Assembly (NCBI GenBank): GCA_041586735.1
Contig: JBFGZQ010000001.1
Coordinates: 256,730 to 320,729, forward strand
From: Motiliproteus sp041586735
GTDB taxonomy: Bacteria > Pseudomonadota > Gammaproteobacteria > Pseudomonadales > Balneatricaceae
DNA: 64,000 nucleotides
Reading direction: 5' to 3'
In this document: piece after piece, positions 8,584-18,014 of the stretch
Layout of the letters: every line of letters begins with the position of its first letter
Numbering within the stretch: position 1 is the first letter of the stretch
The notes under the pieces: generated by a model
What the model saw: the letters and a program-made list of their open reading frames with translations, nothing else
What the model was told of the DNA's origin: nothing
The model's database searches: none
Translations under genes and position numbers: made by a program

Positions 8584-9950
8584 CTAACTGGACCCTGAGG
8601 CAGTTGCAGGCACCATTGCAAGCATTGGCCGTGCAGGGGGATGACCAGCGGGCCATTCAAGCGGTTTGCACCGATAGCCGCAACCTTAAACCGGGTGATC
8701 TGTTTGTGGCGCTGCGCGGGCCCCATTTTAACGGCGATCTGTTTGTGGAGCAGGCGCGCCAAGCGGGGGCGGTCGCGGCGATCGTCACCGAGCTGCAGCC
8801 CAGCGAGCTGCCGCAGTTGCGGGTCAAGGATACCCGGATAGCCCTGGGGCAGTTAGCCAAACTACATCGTCAGGAGTTTAGCGGTCCGGTAGTGGCGATC
8901 ACCGGCAGCAGTGGCAAGACCAGTGTTAAGGAGATGCTGGCGCGAGTGCTGGAACAGCAGGCCCCGGTGCTGGCGACCCGGGGCAATCTGAATAACGATA
9001 TCGGTGCCCCTCTGACGCTGCTGGCTTTGCAGCCGGAGCACCGCTATGCGGTGGTCGAACTGGGTGCCAGTGCCCGGGGAGAGATCGCTTATACCACGGC
9101 CTTAACGCAGCCGGATATCGCCATCTTAAACAATGCCGCGGCGGCCCATCTGCAGGGTTTCGGCAGCCTGCAGGCGGTGGTGGAGGCCAAGAGTGAAATA
9201 TTCGTAGGGCTCCATGCCGACGGCGTGGCGGTGGTCAATCTCGATGATGCCCACTGTGGCTATTGGCTCGATCAGCTCGAGGGCCGCAAGCTGCGCACCT
9301 TTAGTATGAACTCTGCACTGGCGGATCTGTACGCCAGTGATCTGGAAACCGGCGTCAACGGTTGCTGCCGTTTTGTGCTGCATACCACGACGGGGCAGGC
9401 GGAGGTCCATCTGCAGGTGCTGGGTCTGCACATGGTCGCCAATGCCTTAGCCGCTGCTGCGGCTGCCGATGCCCTGGGGTTCCGTCTGGAGCAGATCTGC
9501 AGCGGCTTAGAGTCCTATCAGGGGGTTAGCGGGCGGCTGGCCTCTTTGGTCGGGCAGAAGGGCGCGCGGGTCATCGATGACAGCTACAACGCCAACCCGG
9601 AGTCGGTAAAAGCTGCGATCCAAGTATTGGCATCACTGCCGGGTAAGCGTCTGCTGGTGTTGGGCAATATGGCAGAGCTGGGGTCTGAGGCCGCCCAACT
9701 GCACGCCGAGCTGGGGGCTTTTGCGGCTGATCTGCAGCTGGATGGCGTGTACACGGTAGGCGCGCTGGCCGCCCATACCGGCAACGCCTTTGCACAACAG
9801 GCGCAGGTAAAGGCCCAGATTTTTGACGATAAACAGACGTTGTTAAGTGCGTTGCTGCCGCTGTTGGATGCCGATACCTCGGTGTTAATCAAAGGTTCCC
9901 GCAGTGCGGCGATGGAGCAGGTCGTTACCGGCCTGACAAACAAAGGGTGA
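8577..9950 (+). CDS. murF: UDP-MurNAc-tripeptide--D-Ala-D-Ala ligase MurF
   Basis: MurF adds the D-Ala-D-Ala dipeptide to UDP-MurNAc-tripeptide, the last cytoplasmic step of the stem peptide. The 457-residue protein has the ATP loop GSSGKTSVKEML near residue 110, the VELGASARGEIAYTT segment, and the C-terminal DDSYNANPESV and LLVLGNMAELG motifs typical of MurF. Family length is about 450. The start lies inside the murE 3' end (7-base overlap), and mraY begins 7 bases after its stop. Confidence 0.97.
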   Translation: MLTNWTLRQLQAPLQALAVQGDDQRAIQAVCTDSRNLKPGDLFVALRGPHFNGDLFVEQARQAGAVAAIVTELQPSELPQLRVKDTRIALGQLAKLHRQEFSGPVVAITGSSGKTSVKEMLARVLEQQAPVLATRGNLNNDIGAPLTLLALQPEHRYAVVELGASARGEIAYTTALTQPDIAILNNAAAAHLQGFGSLQAVVEAKSEIFVGLHADGVAVVNLDDAHCGYWLDQLEGRKLRTFSMNSALADLYASDLETGVNGCCRFVLHTTTGQAEVHLQVLGLHMVANALAAAAAADALGFRLEQICSGLESYQGVSGRLASLVGQKGARVIDDSYNANPESVKAAIQVLASLPGKRLLVLGNMAELGSEAAQLHAELGAFAADLQLDGVYTVGALAAHTGNAFAQQAQVKAQIFDDKQTLLSALLPLLDADTSVLIKGSRSAAMEQVVTGLTNKG

Positions 9951-9957
9951 TCGATAC

Positions 9958-11040
9958 ATGTTGTTAATTTTATCGGATCTGCTGTCAGGCTATATCAGTG
10001 GTTTTTCGGTGTTCCAGTACCTGACTCTGCGGGCGATCCTTGGCATCCTGACGGCGCTGACGATCTCGGTGCTGTTTGGCCCGCTGATGATCCGTAAGCT
10101 GCAGCACTACCAGATTGGCCAGTCGGTGCGCAATGACGGCCCCCAGAGTCATCTCAGTAAGGCGGGTACTCCGACGATGGGAGGCGTGCTGATCCTGATT
10201 GCGATCACCATCAGCACGCTGCTGTGGAGCGACCTGAGCAATCGTTATGTGTGGATCTCGTTGTTGGTCACCCTGCTGTTCGGCGCGATCGGCTGGGTAG
10301 ATGATTATCGCAAGGTGGTGGAGAAAAATTCGCGTGGCTTACCGGCGCGCTGGAAATACCTGTGGCAATCGGTCGGCGGCGCGGGAGCGGCGATCGCCCT
10401 GTATCTGACCGCCAGCAGCCCGGTCGAAACCCAGCTGATCCTGCCCTTTATCAAGAGCGTGTCGATCGAGATGGGGCTGGCGTTTATCGTTTTTACCTAT
10501 TTTGTGATCGTCGGCACCTCCAACGCCGTGAATCTGACCGATGGCCTGGATGGTCTGGCGATCATGCCAACCGTGCTGGTGGCCGGTGCGCTGGCGGTGT
10601 TCTGCTACCTCAGCGGCAACGTCAAATTCGCGCAATACCTGCAGATCCCCTATGTCGCAGGCTCGGGCGAATTGATTATTTTCTGCGGTTCGATGGTGGG
10701 TGCGGGGCTGGGCTTTCTATGGTTTAACACCTATCCTGCGCAGGTGTTTATGGGTGATGTCGGGGCGTTGGCGCTGGGTGCGGCCCTGGGTGTGGTGGCG
10801 GTAATCGTGCGTCAGGAGCTGGTGCTGGTGATTATGGGTGGGGTGTTTGTGATGGAGACGGTGTCGGTGATCCTGCAGGTCGCCTCCTTCAAGCTCACCG
10901 GTCGGCGGATCTTCCGCATGGCGCCGATTCATCACCATTTCGAACTCAAAGGTTGGCCCGAACCGCGGGTAATCGTGCGGTTCTGGATCATCACCGTGAT
11001 TTTGGTGCTGGTCGGCCTGGCCTCGTTAAAAATACGTTAA
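9958..11040 (+). CDS. mraY: Phospho-MurNAc-pentapeptide translocase MraY
   Basis: MraY transfers phospho-MurNAc-pentapeptide from UDP to undecaprenyl phosphate, forming lipid I at the inner membrane. The 360-residue protein is highly hydrophobic with about ten membrane segments. It carries the catalytic and Mg-binding motifs: the aspartate pair D115-D116 (VDDYRK), NLTDGLDGLA, FMGDVGAL, and the MAPIHHHFE loop. Length equals the E. coli protein. An 11-bp duplication containing ATACGTTA spans its stop codon. Confidence 0.97.
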   Translation: MLLILSDLLSGYISGFSVFQYLTLRAILGILTALTISVLFGPLMIRKLQHYQIGQSVRNDGPQSHLSKAGTPTMGGVLILIAITISTLLWSDLSNRYVWISLLVTLLFGAIGWVDDYRKVVEKNSRGLPARWKYLWQSVGGAGAAIALYLTASSPVETQLILPFIKSVSIEMGLAFIVFTYFVIVGTSNAVNLTDGLDGLAIMPTVLVAGALAVFCYLSGNVKFAQYLQIPYVAGSGELIIFCGSMVGAGLGFLWFNTYPAQVFMGDVGALALGAALGVVAVIVRQELVLVIMGGVFVMETVSVILQVASFKLTGRRIFRMAPIHHHFELKGWPEPRVIVRFWIITVILVLVGLASLKIR

Positions 11041-11050
11041 AGATACGTTA
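11029..11050 (+). repeat. 11-bp tandem duplication at the mraY stop codon
   Basis: Two units differing at one base (11029-11039 and 11040-11050, core ATACGTTA) lie head to tail; the mraY stop codon is in the first. It is the smallest of several short duplications placed at gene boundaries in this window. Confidence 0.6.
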
Positions 11051-11058
11051 GAGCAGAT

Positions 11059-12429
11059 ATGAGTATGCAGTTGATCGGCAGCGATAGCTTTACGATTATC
11101 ATCGGTCTGGGCAAGACCGGGCTCTCTTGCGCCCGTTTTCTGACCGCCCAGGGTAAGCCGTTTGCCGTGGCCGATACCCGCGAACAGCCGGCCAACCTCT
11201 CCGTATTTAAGCTGGCATATCCTGGGGTTGAGGTGCGCTGTGGGGCACTGGATAGCGACTGGCTAACAGGTGCCAATCGGCTACTGGTCAGTCCCGGGGT
11301 GTCGCGTAATAACGCGGCGATCGTCGCGGCGGAACGGGCCGGCGTGGAGATTGTCGGCGATATCGATCTGTTCTGTCAGGCCGTTAGCGCGCCAATTGTG
11401 GCGATCACCGGCTCCAATGCCAAGAGTACTGTGACCACGCTGGTGGCTGAGATGGCCGCTGCTGCCGGAGTCGATGTTGGGGTCGGCGGCAATCTGGGTA
11501 CCCCGGTACTGGACCTGTTAGCGGGGGGGGAGAAAGCGCTGTATGTGTTGGAGTTATCCAGCTTTCAGCTGGAGACCACCGAATTGCTGCAGGCTGCGGC
11601 GGCGACCATTCTCAACATCAGCCCTGATCATATGGACCGTTATCCCGATCTGAGCGCCTATCATCGCGCCAAGCAACGGGTATACCGGAACTGCCGGCAC
11701 GCGGTCTACAACGCCGATGATCTGCTGACCCGGCCACTGCTCTCGGATGCTATTCCGCAGGTGAGCTTTCGGTTAGCGCGTCCCGATCTGCAGCAGTTTG
11801 GGCTGTTGCTGCAAGATGGCGAACAGTTTCTTGCCAAAGGCTTAACCCCGTTAATGCCGGTGACTCAGATGCAACTGCGGGGCAGTCATAATCAGGCCAA
11901 TGCGTTGGCGGCGTTGGCGCTCGGTGACGCGGTCGGCTTGCCGATCGACTCGATGCTCGAGACCCTGCGCCATTTTGGCGGACTAGAGCATCGTTGCCAG
12001 TGGGTACGCGAGCTCGATGGCGTGACCTATTACAACGATTCCAAAGGCACCAATGTCGGGGCGACGCTGGCGGCCATCAGCGGCCTGGGTGCGGAGCTGA
12101 GCGGCAAAATTGTGCTGATCGCCGGCGGCGACGGCAAGGGCGCGGATTTTACCGCCCTCGGCGAGCCGATGCGCCGCTGGGGACGCGCGGCACTGTTGAT
12201 CGGTAGGGATGCCGAGGCGATCGCAGCGGTATTGGCAGGACAGACAGGCTGCCAGCATCAGCTGACGTTGGAGGGCGCGGTGCAGGCGGCGCAGCAGTTA
12301 GCCCAGCCGGGCGATCTGGTATTGCTGTCCCCGGCCTGCGCCAGCTTCGATATGTTTACCGGTTTTGAACACCGTGGTCAGTGCTTTGTTGCGGCGGTGC
12401 AGGGATTAGTGCCGGGGGGGGATGCATGA
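11059..12429 (+). CDS. murD: UDP-MurNAc-L-alanine:D-glutamate ligase MurD
   Basis: MurD adds D-glutamate to UDP-MurNAc-L-Ala using ATP in the cytoplasm. The 456-residue protein begins with a Rossmann-like IIGLGKTGLS. It has the P-loop variant GSNAKST near residue 118, the motif ISPDHMDRY, and the C-terminal YYNDSKGTN and LIAGGDGKGADF segments of MurD. Its stop overlaps the ftsW start in ATGA. Confidence 0.97.
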   Translation: MSMQLIGSDSFTIIIGLGKTGLSCARFLTAQGKPFAVADTREQPANLSVFKLAYPGVEVRCGALDSDWLTGANRLLVSPGVSRNNAAIVAAERAGVEIVGDIDLFCQAVSAPIVAITGSNAKSTVTTLVAEMAAAAGVDVGVGGNLGTPVLDLLAGGEKALYVLELSSFQLETTELLQAAAATILNISPDHMDRYPDLSAYHRAKQRVYRNCRHAVYNADDLLTRPLLSDAIPQVSFRLARPDLQQFGLLLQDGEQFLAKGLTPLMPVTQMQLRGSHNQANALAALALGDAVGLPIDSMLETLRHFGGLEHRCQWVRELDGVTYYNDSKGTNVGATLAAISGLGAELSGKIVLIAGGDGKGADFTALGEPMRRWGRAALLIGRDAEAIAAVLAGQTGCQHQLTLEGAVQAAQQLAQPGDLVLLSPACASFDMFTGFEHRGQCFVAAVQGLVPGGDA

Positions 12430-13667
12430 AGCTGACGCTCCCCCTGGCGTTGCCGAGTTGGCGGTGGCGTCGACCACAGTTTGCCACCCAGGCCCGGCCC
12501 TATGATCCGCTGCTGCTGATCAGTGCGCTGAGCCTGCTGGCGATTGGCTTTTTAATGATCACCTCGGCGTCGATGGAGGTCTCCAATAAGGATTATGGCT
12601 CGCCCTTCTATCACGCCCTGAAGCACGGCGTGTTTATGGTCGTGGCCCTGGGTGGAGCGCTGGTGGTCTATCTGGTGCCGATGCGGTTTTGGTACCAGAC
12701 CGGGCATTGGTGGTTGTTGCTGGGCTTTATCCTGCTGGTGGTGGTGCTAATTCCGGGGATCGGCCATAAGGTCAATGGCTCTACCCGCTGGATTCGCCTC
12801 GGGCCGATCAATATCCAGACCTCCGAGCTGGCTAAGTTTTTTATGATTCTCTACATGAGTGGCTATCTGGTACGGCGCCTGGATGAGGTGCGGACCCAGT
12901 TGAGTGGCTTTCTCAAACCCATGGGGGTGCTGGGTTTGTTTATGTGTCTGCTGCTGCTAGAGCCGGACTTTGGCGCGGTAGTGGTGCTGGGCGGCACGGT
13001 ACTGGGGATGATCTTTCTCAGCGGCATGGTGCTGTGGCAGTTTCTGATCGTGGTCATCGGCGCGATCGGGGCGGCGGCGATCATGGTGATCTCCTCGCCG
13101 TACCGCTGGGAGCGGGTTACCTCGTTCTGGAACCCCTGGGCCGATCCCTTTGGCGCGGGCTATCAGCTATCCCAGGCGCAGATCGCCTTCGGGCGGGGTG
13201 AATGGTTTGGATTGGGACTGGGCAATAGTGTGCAGAAGCTGTTTTATCTGCCCGAGGCGCATACCGATTTTGTGTTCTCGGTGCTGGCCGAAGAGCTGGG
13301 GCTGATCGGCGCCCTGGTCGTGGTGCTGCTGTTTGCGCTGCTGGTGATGCGGATCTTTTATATCGGTAGGCGTGCCGAGGAGCAGGGGCTGCGTTATCAC
13401 GCCTATGTCGCGTATGGCATCGGCATTATGTTTGCCGGTCAGGCGTTGATCAATATCGGTGTTAACGCCGGGGTGCTGCCGACCAAAGGGCTGACCCTGC
13501 CGCTGGTGAGCTACGGGGGCAGTAGCCTGCTGGTCTGTATGGCGATGCTGGCGATGTTGTCGCGGATTCAGCTGGAACGCTATCGGCAGCAGATCGCTGA
13601 ACAGCCGGATAAAAAAAAGGCTAAGAAGAAGGCCAGCCATAAGGCTAAACAGGGAGCTGCGACATGA
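12426..13667 (+). CDS. ftsW: Septal peptidoglycan glycosyltransferase FtsW
   Basis: FtsW is the SEDS-family lipid II polymerase working with FtsI at the division septum. From ATG 12426 (MKLTLPLALPSW) the product has 413 residues with about ten membrane segments. Family signatures visible include NGSTRWIRLGPINIQTSELAK, the catalytic-loop region around SPYRWERVTSF, and HTDFVFSVLAEELG. An upstream in-frame ATG at 12381 would lie deep inside murD, so the ATGA overlap start is preferred. The C-terminus is an unusually lysine-rich cytoplasmic tail (KKKAKKKASHKAKQ). Confidence 0.96.
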   Translation: MKLTLPLALPSWRWRRPQFATQARPYDPLLLISALSLLAIGFLMITSASMEVSNKDYGSPFYHALKHGVFMVVALGGALVVYLVPMRFWYQTGHWWLLLGFILLVVVLIPGIGHKVNGSTRWIRLGPINIQTSELAKFFMILYMSGYLVRRLDEVRTQLSGFLKPMGVLGLFMCLLLLEPDFGAVVVLGGTVLGMIFLSGMVLWQFLIVVIGAIGAAAIMVISSPYRWERVTSFWNPWADPFGAGYQLSQAQIAFGRGEWFGLGLGNSVQKLFYLPEAHTDFVFSVLAEELGLIGALVVVLLFALLVMRIFYIGRRAEEQGLRYHAYVAYGIGIMFAGQALINIGVNAGVLPTKGLTLPLVSYGGSSLLVCMAMLAMLSRIQLERYRQQIAEQPDKKKAKKKASHKAKQGAAT

Positions 13668-14746
13668 CGGCGTCCAAAACCCTGTTAGTGATGGCGGGCG
13701 GCACCGGTGGCCATGTCTTTCCTGCCCTGGCGACTGCCGACTGGCTACGGCAGCAGGGCTGGCATATCGAGTGGCTGGGCAGTCAGCGCGGGCTGGAAAC
13801 GCGGCTGGTACCCGAAGCCGGTATTAAGCTACACGCGATCACGGTCAGCGGACTGCGGGGCAAGGGACGCCTGAGTCTACTATTAGCCCCCTTTAGCTTG
13901 CTGCGCGCGCTCTGGCAGGCGCTGGCGGTGCTGCGTCAGGTAAATCCGGATGTGGTGCTGGGGATGGGCGGTTTTGCCAGTGGTCCCGGTGGTTTGGCTG
14001 CCTGGTTATTAAGAAAGCCGTTGCTGGTGCACGAGCAGAACGCCATCCCTGGGCTGACTAACCGTATTCTGGCGCGTCTGAGTACCCGGGTGTTGGAAGC
14101 CTTCCCGGGGGCTTTTGCGCCGCAATTTGCAGCGCTACATACCGGCAACCCGGTACGCAGTGATATCGCCGCACTGGCGGAACCGGCGCAGCGTTTTGCC
14201 GAGCACCAGGGGCCGCTGCGACTATTGGTGGTGGGCGGCAGTCTGGGCGCGCAGGCGATCAACGCCTGCCTGCCCCAAGCGCTGGCGTTGCTGCCTGCCG
14301 AGCAGCGCCCCACTGTCTGGCATCAGGCGGGTGCCAATAATATTGACGCGGCGCGCCTGGCCTACCAGCAGTCGGGGGTCGAGGTACGGCTGGAGGCCTT
14401 TATCGAGGATATGCCCGCGGCCTACGGTTGGGCTGATCTGGTGATCTGTCGCGCCGGTGCGCTGACCATCAGCGAGCTGGCCATGGCAGGCGTCGCCGCT
14501 ATTCTGGTGCCCTATCCCTCCGCGGTAGACGATCATCAGACTGCTAACAGCCGTTACCTGGCTGATCAGGGCGCGGCGATATGGCTGCCACAAACCGAGT
14601 TGTCACCGCAGCGGCTACTAGAGGTCGTGCAGCAGTTGGGTGACCGCAAACAGTTACTGGTGATGGCACAACGTGCCCGCACCCTGGCGACCCCCGATGC
14701 TACCGCACGGGTTGCCCAACAATGTCAGGAGTGCGCAGGTCGATGA
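13664..14746 (+). CDS. murG: UDP-GlcNAc:lipid I GlcNAc transferase MurG
   Basis: MurG adds GlcNAc to lipid I to make lipid II at the cytoplasmic face of the inner membrane (GT28 family). The 360-residue protein has the N-terminal glycine loop GGTGGHVFPAL, a second one VVGGSLGAQAIN, HEQNAIPGLTNR, and the donor-site CRAGALTISEL. Overlaps of 4 bases with both ftsW and murC indicate coupled translation. Confidence 0.97.
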   Translation: MTASKTLLVMAGGTGGHVFPALATADWLRQQGWHIEWLGSQRGLETRLVPEAGIKLHAITVSGLRGKGRLSLLLAPFSLLRALWQALAVLRQVNPDVVLGMGGFASGPGGLAAWLLRKPLLVHEQNAIPGLTNRILARLSTRVLEAFPGAFAPQFAALHTGNPVRSDIAALAEPAQRFAEHQGPLRLLVVGGSLGAQAINACLPQALALLPAEQRPTVWHQAGANNIDAARLAYQQSGVEVRLEAFIEDMPAAYGWADLVICRAGALTISELAMAGVAAILVPYPSAVDDHQTANSRYLADQGAAIWLPQTELSPQRLLEVVQQLGDRKQLLVMAQRARTLATPDATARVAQQCQECAGR

Positions 14747-16257
14747 TTAAAGAATCCGCCCCAAGGATGCGAGATAAGATCTCTTATGAGTTGCCCGAGA
14801 TGCGGCGGATCAAGCGGATCCACTTCGTCGGTATCGGCGGCGTAGGGATGTGCGGTATCGCCGAGGTGTTGCTGAATCAGGGCTACCAGATCTGCGGTTC
14901 GGATATGCGCGCCTCGCTGGTGACCGAGCGCCTGCAGCGCCTGGGTACCCAGATTCATATTGGTCATCGGCAGAGCAATATCGACCAGGCGGATGTGGTG
15001 GTGGTGTCCAGTGCGGTGGGCGAGGACAACCCCGAAGTGATCGCGGCGCGTGCTCAGCGCATCCCGGTGGTGCGCCGCGCCGAGATGCTGGCCGAGTTGA
15101 TGCGCTACCGCCATGGCATCGCGGTGGCAGGCACGCATGGTAAAACCACCACCACTAGCCTGATGGCGTCGGTACTGGCGCAGGCCGGGCTGGACCCGAC
15201 CTTTGTGATCGGCGGTAAGTTAACCAGCGCCGGTACTAATGCACGGCTGGGCGAGAGTCGCTATCTAGTCGCCGAGGCCGACGAAAGCGATGCGTCCTTC
15301 CTGCATCTGCAGCCGATGGTGTCGATCGTCACCAATATCGATGCCGACCATATGGACACCTACGGCGGCGATTTTAATCAGGTCAAAAAAGCCTTTATCG
15401 AATTTTTACACAATCTGCCCTTTTATGGCTTGGCGGTACTCTGTAGCGATGATCCGGTAGTGCGCGAGATCCTGCCCGACATCGGCCGTCCGTTGCTGAC
15501 CTACGGGGTCAATGAGGACGCCGATTACCGCGCCGTGGATATCCAGCAGCAGGGCATGACCAGCAGCTTTACCGCGTTGCGTCCCGACGCTCAGCCGCCG
15601 TTGCAGATCAAGCTGAATATGCCTGGGCTGCATAATATTCAAAATGCCCTGGCGACGATCGCGGTGGCTTCCGATGAGGGGGTCAGCGATCAGGCGATTC
15701 AGGAGGGCCTGGCGCAGTTTCAGGGCGTGGGCCGGCGGTTTCAGATTCAGGGCTACTTCCCGGTTCCAGAATCCACCGACGCACCCCAGACCCCTGCCAC
15801 AGCTGATACTGCCGATACGGTGATGATGGTCGATGATTACGGCCACCATCCCCGTGAAGTGGCCGCCACTATTGCCGCCATTCGCCAAGGCTGGCCCGAA
15901 AAGCGCTTGGTCATGCTCTATCAGCCGCATCGCTACAGCCGCACCCGTGATCTGTACGAAGATTTTGTTCAGGTGCTGTCGCAGGCCGACGTGTTGCTGT
16001 TAATGGAGATCTATCCGGCGGGTGAGGAGCCGATCGCCGGTGCCGATGGCCGCAGCCTGTGTCGCAGCATTCGCCAGCGTGGCCAGATAGATCCGATCTT
16101 TGTGGAGCGCGGCGCCGATGTCGGCCAGCTGCTGCAACATCTACTGCACCCGGGCGATCTGTTGTTAACCCAGGGCGCCGGAGACGTCGGTGCGCTATCT
16201 CAGGATCTAGCTCAGCGTAAGCTGCAGCCACTCAGTATCGCGGAGGACCGCCCATGA
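14743..16257 (+). CDS. murC: UDP-MurNAc--L-alanine ligase MurC
   Basis: MurC joins L-alanine to UDP-MurNAc, the first ligase of the stem peptide. From ATG 14743 (MIKESAPRM), which overlaps the murG stop, the product is 504 residues against 491 in E. coli. Visible motifs are HFVGIGGVGMCGIAEVL, the ATP loop GTHGKTTTTS near residue 130, AEADESDASFL, and VDDYGHHPREV. An extra stretch rich in Ala, Thr and Asp (STDAPQTPATADTADTV) sits just before VDDYGHHP and accounts for most of the added length. It is probably a surface loop. Confidence 0.97.
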   Translation: MIKESAPRMRDKISYELPEMRRIKRIHFVGIGGVGMCGIAEVLLNQGYQICGSDMRASLVTERLQRLGTQIHIGHRQSNIDQADVVVVSSAVGEDNPEVIAARAQRIPVVRRAEMLAELMRYRHGIAVAGTHGKTTTTSLMASVLAQAGLDPTFVIGGKLTSAGTNARLGESRYLVAEADESDASFLHLQPMVSIVTNIDADHMDTYGGDFNQVKKAFIEFLHNLPFYGLAVLCSDDPVVREILPDIGRPLLTYGVNEDADYRAVDIQQQGMTSSFTALRPDAQPPLQIKLNMPGLHNIQNALATIAVASDEGVSDQAIQEGLAQFQGVGRRFQIQGYFPVPESTDAPQTPATADTADTVMMVDDYGHHPREVAATIAAIRQGWPEKRLVMLYQPHRYSRTRDLYEDFVQVLSQADVLLLMEIYPAGEEPIAGADGRSLCRSIRQRGQIDPIFVERGADVGQLLQHLLHPGDLLLTQGAGDVGALSQDLAQRKLQPLSIAEDRP

Positions 16258-17198
16258 GTTCGATGTTACCCAGTAGCCGGACCCCGGAAAGCTTCGGTCG
16301 GGTCGCGGTGCTGTTTGGTGGCCGCTCGTCGGAGCGCGCGGTCTCTCTAAAGAGCGGCGCGGCGGTACTGCAAGGCCTGCTGAGCGCTGGCGTCGATGCC
16401 TTTGGCATCGATCTGTACGGCGAGCAGGGGCTGGAAGCGCCAATCCAGCAGCTCCAGGCGCAGCCCTTCGATCGGGTATTTATTGCCCTGCATGGGCCCG
16501 AAGGTGAGGACGGTACGGTGCAGGGTGCGCTGCAGATTCTAGGCAAGCCCTATACCGGCAGCGGGGTGATGGCCTCGGCATTGGGTATGGATAAGGTGCG
16601 CTGTAAGCAACTCTGGACCAGTCAACAATTACCGACCCCCAATTATCAGTTGCTGGATGAACAGAGTGACTGGCAAGCCTTGGCCGCGTTACTGCCGGTG
16701 ATGGTAAAGCCCGATCATGAAGGCTCGAGTATCGGTATCGCCCGTGCAGATACCCCCGAACAGTTGGCATCAGCCTATCTAAAGGCCCGCGAGCTGGATC
16801 GTTGCGTGTTTGCCGAACGGCTGATTCAGGGTGCCGAGTTTACCGTTGCCATTCTTGAGGGTAAGGCCCTGCCGGTGATTAGGTTGGAGACCTCGCACCC
16901 GTTTTACGATTACGATGCCAAGTATCTGGCCAACGATACCCATTACCACTTCGATACCGGCTTAGATGCGGCCAAGGATGCCGAGATTCGGCGGCTCTCG
17001 GAGCAGGCGTTTGCCGCAGTGGGCTGCAGTGGCTGGGGGCGGGTTGACCTGATGCAGGATCAACAGGGCGATTTTTGGCTGCTGGAGGTCAATACGGTGC
17101 CGGGGATGACCGATCACAGTCTGGTCCCCATGGCTGCGCGTAAAGCGGGTCTGAGCTTCGAGCAGTTAGTGGTAAAAGTGTTGGAGACGGCCTGCTGA
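16254..17198 (+). CDS. ddl: D-alanine--D-alanine ligase (DdlB type)
   Basis: Ddl makes the D-Ala-D-Ala dipeptide used by MurF. The 314-residue ATP-grasp protein shows AVLFGGRSSERAVSLKSG at the N-terminus, ALHGPEGEDGTVQG, VKPDHEGSSIGI and the metal-binding end WLLEVNTVPGMTDHS. Size and its place between murC and ftsQ fit DdlB of other gammaproteobacteria. It overlaps murC by 4 bases and ftsQ by 1 base (TGATG). Confidence 0.97.
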   Translation: MSSMLPSSRTPESFGRVAVLFGGRSSERAVSLKSGAAVLQGLLSAGVDAFGIDLYGEQGLEAPIQQLQAQPFDRVFIALHGPEGEDGTVQGALQILGKPYTGSGVMASALGMDKVRCKQLWTSQQLPTPNYQLLDEQSDWQALAALLPVMVKPDHEGSSIGIARADTPEQLASAYLKARELDRCVFAERLIQGAEFTVAILEGKALPVIRLETSHPFYDYDAKYLANDTHYHFDTGLDAAKDAEIRRLSEQAFAAVGCSGWGRVDLMQDQQGDFWLLEVNTVPGMTDHSLVPMAARKAGLSFEQLVVKVLETAC

Positions 17199-17962
17199 TG
17201 ACGGTCGCGGCCCAACCCCTGACGTCGCTGCTGCGCGATCCCTATCGGATCTGGCAATGGCTGCAACTGCCCCTGTGGCTGCTGGTGCTGATAGTACTTT
17301 GGCACGCGGCCGAGCAGTGGTTGCAGCGTCCACTGCTGCAGATTCAGGTCAGCGGTGAGATGCAACAGCTCGATGCCAGACAGCTGGAGCAGCAGCTGTG
17401 GCGCCAGGTTGACGCGAGCTACGCGCTGACAGATTTGGCACCGCTCAAGCAGCAGCTGGAGCAGCAGGCGTGGATCAGTCAGGTCGATCTGCAGCGCAGC
17501 TGGCCCGATCTACTCCAGGTGCGGGTGTATGAGGAGCGTCCGGTGGCTCGTTGGGGCGATCAGGGGCTGATCAATGAGCAAGGACGCATCTTCAGCCCGG
17601 CGGAGCTGTTTAGCCAGCAGCTGCCTACAGCCTTTGCGGCGTTGCCGCAGCTTAGCGGCCCCGAACCGCGCTCGTTGGCGCTGATGGCGCAATATCGGGA
17701 TTTTAATCAGATCTTGCGGCCGCTGGGTATCAGTTTGAGCGGTTTGCAGCTGGAGGACCGCGGGGCTTGGACCCTGACACTGGATAACGGCATCCGCTTG
17801 CTGATCGGCAGAGGCCACTCGATCGAAAAATTGCGCCGATTTAGCCAGATATACGCTGAACTTTTGCTGCGCTATGCCGATCGTATTGTGCAGATCGATG
17901 CCCGTTATACCAATGGCTTGGCCGTCACCTGGAATGAGCCGCTGGTCAAGCCATCGCAGTAG
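17198..17962 (+). CDS. ftsQ: Cell division protein FtsQ
   Basis: FtsQ is a bitopic inner-membrane protein that bridges early and late divisome components through the FtsQBL complex. The 254-residue product has a short cytoplasmic part, one membrane segment (about residues 25-42, LPLWLLVLIVLWH), a POTRA domain (LLQIQVSGEMQQLDARQLEQ) and the FtsQ beta domain. WISQVDLQRSWPDLLQVRVYEERPVARW is a typical family stretch, here quoted only in part (ERPVARW). ftsA follows after 52 bases. Confidence 0.94.
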   Translation: MTVAAQPLTSLLRDPYRIWQWLQLPLWLLVLIVLWHAAEQWLQRPLLQIQVSGEMQQLDARQLEQQLWRQVDASYALTDLAPLKQQLEQQAWISQVDLQRSWPDLLQVRVYEERPVARWGDQGLINEQGRIFSPAELFSQQLPTAFAALPQLSGPEPRSLALMAQYRDFNQILRPLGISLSGLQLEDRGAWTLTLDNGIRLLIGRGHSIEKLRRFSQIYAELLLRYADRIVQIDARYTNGLAVTWNEPLVKPSQ

Positions 17963-18014
17963 CGGCTAGGCAGAGCGTAAAGATCGTCTCACCCATGATA
18001 AATGAGTACAGATA